From positions 1 through 26,142 of the forward strand of contig URNG01000037.1 in assembly GCA_900549295.1 (NCBI GenBank): a stretch of DNA of 26,142 nt. The letters are read 5' to 3'. A program made the translations under genes and the position numbers. The notes under the pieces were generated by a model. It searched no databases. It had not been told where the DNA came from and saw only the letters and a list, made by a program, of their open reading frames with translations. The DNA is from an uncultured Rhodocyclaceae bacterium. GTDB taxonomy: Bacteria; Pseudomonadota; Gammaproteobacteria; Burkholderiales; Rhodocyclaceae. Positions 22,118 to 26,142 of the stretch are shown here, piece after piece. How positions within the stretch are numbered: the stretch's first letter is position 1; every line of letters starts with the position of its first letter.

Positions 22118-23728
22118 ATGAGCATCGCAGCACGCATCATTTCCTTGATTGCTTTGGCGATTGTCGGCCTGATCGGCCTGGGCGGATTCAGTCTGTGGCA
22201 GATGTCGGCCATCAATGAAGGCGTCAGGGAAACCAACGAAAGCGTGATTCCCGGCATTCTCAAGCTGGAGGAAGCGCAGCATGCCTTCCTGCTGGCCCGG
22301 CCCTTTCTCATCAACGTGCTTCTGGCGACGGAACGGGAGGAGCGCGAAGGGCTGCTCCAGCGTTTCGACGAGCGTATCGCCGGCATGAATGCGGCTTTTG
22401 CTAATTACGAGAAACTGGTTGCCGACGATCGGGATCGGGCGTTGCTGGCGCGGGATCAGCAGGCCGCCGCTGCTTATGGCGAATTTGCCCGGCGCTACGC
22501 CGCCGCCGCGCTGGCGGGCGAGCGCGAGGCGGCCATGGAGATTTCCCGCAACGCTGCCGCCGCCGTCAATGGCATGTCGGATGCGCTGAACGAACATGCC
22601 CGCTATGCCAAGACCCGGGCCGAGGCAGCGGCGCAGGATGCCTACGCCATCCATGCAATGGCGATCCGGTTGGTGGGCGGCGCGATCGTCCTGCTTGGCC
22701 TGCTCGTTGCCGCCATCGGTTTGCTGATCTACCGCCACGTCTCCGGCGGGCTGGATCGCATGGTCGGGGTTTTTACCGGCATCGAGCAGTCGCTCGATTT
22801 CACCGGCCGTCTCGAAATCGTCGGCGAGGACGAGTTGAGTCAGGTTGGGCGGGCGTTCAACAGTCTGCTCGATCGTTTGCAGGGGAGTTTCCGCCAGATT
22901 TCCGGGCATGCCGAGTCGGTCAGCAGCGCGGCGCGGCGGGTCGCGGCGGCGGCCCGCCAGATGTCGGTGGCCTCGCAGTACCAGAGCGAGGCGGCGTCGG
23001 GCATGGCGGCGGCGGTCGAGGAAATGACGGTGAGCGTCAACCATGTCGCCGACCGTGCCGAGGAAACGCGCCGCCTGGCAAACGATGCCGGCGAGTTTGC
23101 CGCGCGGGGCGAAGGGATCATCGGCGAGACGGTGCTGTCGATCAACGGCATTGCCCATACCGTGCAGAGCGCTTCCGAGCAATTGACGGCGCTCGAAAGG
23201 CAGAGCGAGAGGATTAGCAGCATCGTTTCGGTAATCAGGGAAATCGCCGACCAGACCAACCTGCTGGCGCTCAATGCCGCCATCGAGGCGGCGCGGGCCG
23301 GGGAGCAGGGGCGCGGTTTCGCGGTGGTCGCCGACGAGGTGCGCAAGCTGGCCGAACGCACCGGCCAGTCGACGCAGGAAATCGCCGTCACCATCCAGCA
23401 GATGGTCGTCGGCGCGCAGGGCGCGGTGCACAGCATCCAGAGCGTCGAAGGCGCAGTGGCCGCCGGCGTCGGCTATGCCGGACAGGCCAGCGGCGCGATG
23501 CGGGAAATCGGCAGCGGCTCGGCGGAAACGGTGGGCATGGTTAGCGACATTACCGGCGCGATCCGCGAACAGGGGGCCGCCAGCACCGATATTGCCCAGC
23601 AGGTCGAGAAGATCGCCCAGATGGCCGAGGAAAACAGCGCCGCAGCACAGGCAACCTCCGGCTCTTCGGAGGAGATGGAGAAACTGGCGCAGGAACTGCA
23701 CGGCATCGTCGCCCAGTACCGGGTCTGA
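22118..23728 (+). CDS. Methyl-accepting chemotaxis protein
   Basis: Transmembrane chemoreceptor of 536 residues. TM1 is at about residues 8-30. A periplasmic domain of about 150 residues, helical and 4HB-like in size, follows to 183. TM2 (RLVGGAIVLLGLLVAAIGLLIYRH) spans about 184-207, then HAMP (about 207-260) and the cytoplasmic signalling coiled coil. The hairpin tip is the canonical REIADQTNLLALNAAIEAAR, followed by GFAVVADEVRKLAERT at 400-415, which contacts CheA and CheW. There is no C-terminal CheR-binding pentapeptide. ATG 22118 is preceded by GGGGGT at good spacing; an in-frame TTG at 22106 is less likely. No che genes are in the window, and the ligand is unknown. Confidence 0.95.
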   Translation: MSIAARIISLIALAIVGLIGLGGFSLWQMSAINEGVRETNESVIPGILKLEEAQHAFLLARPFLINVLLATEREEREGLLQRFDERIAGMNAAFANYEKLVADDRDRALLARDQQAAAAYGEFARRYAAAALAGEREAAMEISRNAAAAVNGMSDALNEHARYAKTRAEAAAQDAYAIHAMAIRLVGGAIVLLGLLVAAIGLLIYRHVSGGLDRMVGVFTGIEQSLDFTGRLEIVGEDELSQVGRAFNSLLDRLQGSFRQISGHAESVSSAARRVAAAARQMSVASQYQSEAASGMAAAVEEMTVSVNHVADRAEETRRLANDAGEFAARGEGIIGETVLSINGIAHTVQSASEQLTALERQSERISSIVSVIREIADQTNLLALNAAIEAARAGEQGRGFAVVADEVRKLAERTGQSTQEIAVTIQQMVVGAQGAVHSIQSVEGAVAAGVGYAGQASGAMREIGSGSAETVGMVSDITGAIREQGAASTDIAQQVEKIAQMAEENSAAAQATSGSSEEMEKLAQELHGIVAQYRV

Positions 23729-23732
23729 AGCC

Positions 23733-23773
23733 ATGCGCCGGATACGGCGCATTTCAAGCCTGGGCGCAGGCTT
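23733..23773 (+). terminator. Two tandem hairpins after the MCP gene
   Basis: Hairpin 1 has an exact 8-bp stem (23733-23740 with 23745-23752) and GATA loop. Hairpin 2 has an exact 7-bp stem (23756-23762 with 23767-23773) and GGCG loop, ending in TTT. They begin 4 bases after the MCP stop. The T-tract is short, so termination efficiency is uncertain. The DUF3422 gene converges from the right and ends at 23852; the intervening 78 bases show nothing else. Confidence 0.6.
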
Positions 23774-23851
23774 TGGCGATGGCTCGCGACCAGGGGGGGC
23801 GTATGGTTTTTCGTTGGAGTCGGCGACTACGATGAAGGCGCCTCCGTCGAT

Positions 23852-25168
23852 TCAGGCGCTGCGTTCTTCCGCCGCGAGTTTTTTCCGCATGCGCCGGGTG
23901 CCCCAGGCGACCAGCCCGGCGATGAGGGGAATGGCGCAGGCGGTGACGAGGTCGGGGTCGAGGGGGTGCAGGGCTTTCGTGCCCTTGGCGAGATAGTGCA
24001 CGAGCTGCGAACCGTAGTAGGTGAGGACGACCACCGACAGCCCTTCCACCGTTTCCTGCAGGCGCAGTTGCAGTTTGGCGCGCTGGTTCATCTGCGACAG
24101 GAGTTCCTGGTTCTGGCGTTCCAGTTCGATGTCCACCCGCGTGCGCAGCAGCTGGCTGTTGCGGGCGATGCGGGCGGAGAGTTCTTCCTGGCGGCGGCTG
24201 ATGGCCTCGCAGGTTTTCATGGCGGGCAGGAGGCGGCGCTGCATGAATTCGTCCAGCGTCGGCAGGCCGGGGATGCGGGTTTCGCGCAGTTCTTCGATGC
24301 GTTGCAGAACCAGGCCGTGATAGGCGTTGGCAGCGCCGAAGCGGAAGGTGGCGCGGGCGAGCGAGTTTTCGACTTCGGCGGCGAGCTGGGTGAGCGCGGC
24401 CAGCACGCTGCGCTCGTCTTCCGGGTTTTTGGCCTGGCCGATGCGCGTCATCAGGCCGGCCAGTTGTTGTTCGCAGCGGTACAGCCAGCCTGCGACTTCC
24501 TTGGCTACCGGCAGGCCGAGCAGCGCCATCATGCGGTAGGTTTCGATTTCCACCAGCCGCTGCACGGTGGTGCCGGCCTGCCGCTGGCTGAGGCTTTCAT
24601 TGAGCACCAGGAAGCGGGAAAAGCCGTTGTCGAGCTTGAAATCGGTGAATACCCAGGCGGCCTTGTCGGCAATCTGCGCGCCGCCCAGGGTGCGCCCATT
24701 GGGGGCGACGCCGGCGAGAATGCCGTTGGGGCTGACTTCGCCGGTGGAGCGCAGTTCGACGTGGCAGGCGACGATCAGCTTGCCGGGGATGCCGCGCAGC
24801 AGCTCCGGGCGCAGCGCGTCGAAAGCCGTATCGTCGGGCGAGAGGGGAGTGTCGCTGCCCGATTCCAGCTTGCGGTAAAAGGTGTAGCTGGAAAATTCGG
24901 TGTGCAGCTCCCAGCGCAGGCGGAATACGGCGGTTTCCAGGGTGAGGTGCGCGTCCGAGCTATCGACCGAAAGACACACCTGGCTCTGGCAGATTTTTTC
25001 CAGATTGGCCCGCTCCGCCTCGATCTCGCTGGGCTTGTGCTTGAACACCAGGTGCGATACCAGATACGCGCCCGCCAGCGGCGTCGAAGGGCGGGCGTGG
25101 AATTCGTTGTTCAAGCGCTGGCGCAAGGGGTGTTCCTGCAGGTCGGCAACGATCAGGCGCGGGTGCAT
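23852..25168 (-). CDS. DUF3422 family membrane-associated protein
   Basis: Predicted 438-residue member of the DUF3422 family, common in proteobacteria and without a known function. The N-terminal HPLRQRLNNEFHARPSTPL is the family signature. A long central region is helical, with coiled-coil potential around ARIARNSQLLRTRVDIELERQNQELLSQMNQRA (split across about residues 335-367). The C-terminus carries two hydrophobic segments, LSVVVLTYYGSQLVHYLA and LVTACAIPLIAGLVAW, then a basic tail RRMRKKL, so it is probably anchored in the inner membrane with most of the protein in the cytoplasm. ATG 25168 is chosen over a TTG at 25264, which would run through the divergent promoter region. Confidence 0.88.
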   Translation of the reverse strand: MHPRLIVADLQEHPLRQRLNNEFHARPSTPLAGAYLVSHLVFKHKPSEIEAERANLEKICQSQVCLSVDSSDAHLTLETAVFRLRWELHTEFSSYTFYRKLESGSDTPLSPDDTAFDALRPELLRGIPGKLIVACHVELRSTGEVSPNGILAGVAPNGRTLGGAQIADKAAWVFTDFKLDNGFSRFLVLNESLSQRQAGTTVQRLVEIETYRMMALLGLPVAKEVAGWLYRCEQQLAGLMTRIGQAKNPEDERSVLAALTQLAAEVENSLARATFRFGAANAYHGLVLQRIEELRETRIPGLPTLDEFMQRRLLPAMKTCEAISRRQEELSARIARNSQLLRTRVDIELERQNQELLSQMNQRAKLQLRLQETVEGLSVVVLTYYGSQLVHYLAKGTKALHPLDPDLVTACAIPLIAGLVAWGTRRMRKKLAAEERSA

Positions 25169-25204
25169 GGCGGTCGGTGGAATGGGAATGTTGCAGTGCA
25201 AAAG

Positions 25205-25230
25205 ATTGTAGCACCGCGCCGGCATAGAAT
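25205..25230. promoter_or_regulatory. Divergent -10 elements between DUF3422 and helicase genes
   Basis: The 106-base spacer has TACAAT on the minus strand (25205-25210), preceded by TGC as an extended -10 and 37 bases from the DUF3422 start. TAGAAT lies on the plus strand (25225-25230), 45 bases from the helicase start. No clear -35 boxes. If both are real the two promoters overlap and could compete. Confidence 0.4.
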
Positions 25231-25274
25231 AGCGCGCTGACAGAGTGCGGATGTCCGCAGGCAAGGAGTGGGGC

Positions 25275-26142
25275 GTGCAGGAAGAGCTTGTGCAGGAAAA
25301 CCGGGAAATTCAGGCCGCGCGCCTGGCAGAAGACGGCGCGGCGCGGCAGCGGGCGCTGGCGCTGGTTTCCTTCATCGTCGAAGCCCCTGCCGGCGCGGGC
25401 AAGACGGAATTGCTGACGCAGCGCGTGCTGCGTCTTCTGGCCGTGGTAAACGAGCCGGAAGAAGTGCTGGCGCTCACCTTCACCAACAAGGCCGCGAGCG
25501 AGATGCGCGACCGCATTCTCGGCAGCCTGGAAGCGGCGGCTCGGCCCGCCGGCGATCTGCCGCCGCACAAGCGGGAAACGCGCCGCTGGGCAGAGGCCGT
25601 GCTGGCGCGCGATGCGGCGCGGCAATGGGGATTGAGCGCGCATCCCGGGCGCCTGCGCATCATGACGCTGGATGCGCTGGCCGCCAGCCTGGCCCGCCAG
25701 ATGCCGCTTTTGTCGCGCTTCGGCGCGCAGCCGCAGGTGACGCAAAAGGCCGATGAACACTACGCCGCCGCCGCCCGCCAGACCTTCGCCATGCTGGAAG
25801 AAGGCGGCCCGGTGGGGGAAATCGTCGCCGCTGCCCTGCAATTCATGGACAACGACGCCGCCCGCCTGGAAAGATTGCTGGTCGCCATGCTGGCGCGGCG
25901 CGAGCAGTGGCTGCCGCAGGCGGGCAGGGTCGATGGCGGCATGGCGACGCGCGCCGAGGTGGAAGCGGGTTTCGCCGCCTTGATCGCAGTGGATGTGCGG
26001 CATCTGGCCAGCCGTTTCAGCGCGGCGCGGCAGCAGGCGCTGATGCCGCTGGTCTGTTTTGCCGCCAGCCACACGCCGGAATTTGCCCTGCTTGCCGACT
26101 GGCGGGGGGCGGCCCCCCCCCCCCCCCCGCGTAGCCGCAGCA
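25275..26142 (+). CDS. UvrD/AddA-type helicase-nuclease, 3' part cut by window edge
   Basis: The N-terminal 289 codons of an SF1A helicase. Walker A is APAGAGKTE at about residues 37-45, motif Ia VLALTFTNKAASEMRDRI follows at about 67-84, and MTLDALAASLARQMPLL matches the TxHxF-like region of AddA/RecB proteins. The family unwinds and resects double-strand breaks, usually paired with an AddB/PD-(D/E)xK partner gene, which is outside this window. The GTG start at 25275 has AAGGAG with 6-base spacing; an in-frame ATG at 25251 would add eight residues. From about 26103 the reading frame passes through a C16 run and becomes Pro-rich, unlike the family, so the end is probably wrong sequence. Divergent from the DUF3422 gene. 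Confidence 0.88.
   Translation, partial: MQEELVQENREIQAARLAEDGAARQRALALVSFIVEAPAGAGKTELLTQRVLRLLAVVNEPEEVLALTFTNKAASEMRDRILGSLEAAARPAGDLPPHKRETRRWAEAVLARDAARQWGLSAHPGRLRIMTLDALAASLARQMPLLSRFGAQPQVTQKADEHYAAAARQTFAMLEEGGPVGEIVAAALQFMDNDAARLERLLVAMLARREQWLPQAGRVDGGMATRAEVEAGFAALIAVDVRHLASRFSAARQQALMPLVCFAASHTPEFALLADWRGAAPPPPPRSRS
26103..26142. other. C16 homopolymer at right edge, probable assembly artefact
   Basis: A G6 run (26104-26109) and a C16 run (26113-26128) interrupt the helicase gene close to the window end. Nothing in the family explains a polyproline there. It mirrors the G/C-run tract at the left edge. Confidence 0.55.

Noticed and set aside
22094..23752. Minus-strand open frame of about 550 codons opposite the MCP gene
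   Set aside because: Shadow of the MCP coding sequence; no domain or signal recognisable.

Overview
This 26 kb window looks like chromosomal DNA from a GC-rich betaproteobacterium, most likely of the Rhodocyclales type. That placement is an inference from GC content, housekeeping gene content and gene order; there is no rRNA gene to test it. Nearly all of the sequence is coding, with short spacers and tightly packed operons. I see no tRNA, rRNA, CRISPR array, insertion sequence, prophage or plasmid function, and no stretch over 300 bases without a gene.

Layout from left to right. (1) A minus-strand operon, read right to left, runs uppP, yqiA-like esterase, RNase II family exoribonuclease, TonB-like protein, aroE; aroE is cut by the left edge. 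(2) A second minus-strand operon holds a secreted NTF2-fold (Cds6-like) protein, hemW and a YkgJ-family cysteine-cluster protein. (3) A plus-strand block carries an MFS transporter, ssb, an HDOD-domain protein and the potassium transporter kup. (4) A cell-envelope cluster on the minus strand holds yraN, a GmhA/DiaA-type SIS isomerase, the BON lipoprotein dolP and rfaE2. It is divergent from rsmI, which is followed by a PPK2 polyphosphate kinase. (5) After a palindromic intergenic repeat comes a run of minus-strand genes: thioesterase, PAS-PAS-GGDEF diguanylate cyclase, a frameshifted DUF4124-glutaredoxin gene, prlC, purC and an XRE regulator. (6) A methyl-accepting chemotaxis protein lies on the plus strand, then a DUF3422 membrane protein on the minus strand, and divergently a UvrD/AddA-type helicase cut by the right edge.

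Functional themes are envelope biogenesis (uppP, gmhA, rfaE2, dolP, the Cds6-like protein), nucleic acid maintenance (RNase II, ssb, yraN, rsmI, UvrD-type helicase), signalling and behaviour (HDOD, diguanylate cyclase, MCP) and central metabolism (aroE, hemW, purC, ppk2).

I did not find a convincing undescribed multi-gene system. The most useful second-look items are: the SIS protein that keeps GmhA metal and catalytic residues in a DiaA-type locus; the stand-alone Cds6-like domain upstream of hemW; the palindromic repeat at 15957-16027; the strong hairpin before kup; the operator-like palindrome between the XRE and MCP genes; the single-base frameshift at a G7 run; and G/C homopolymers at both window edges that look like assembly-edge artefacts.
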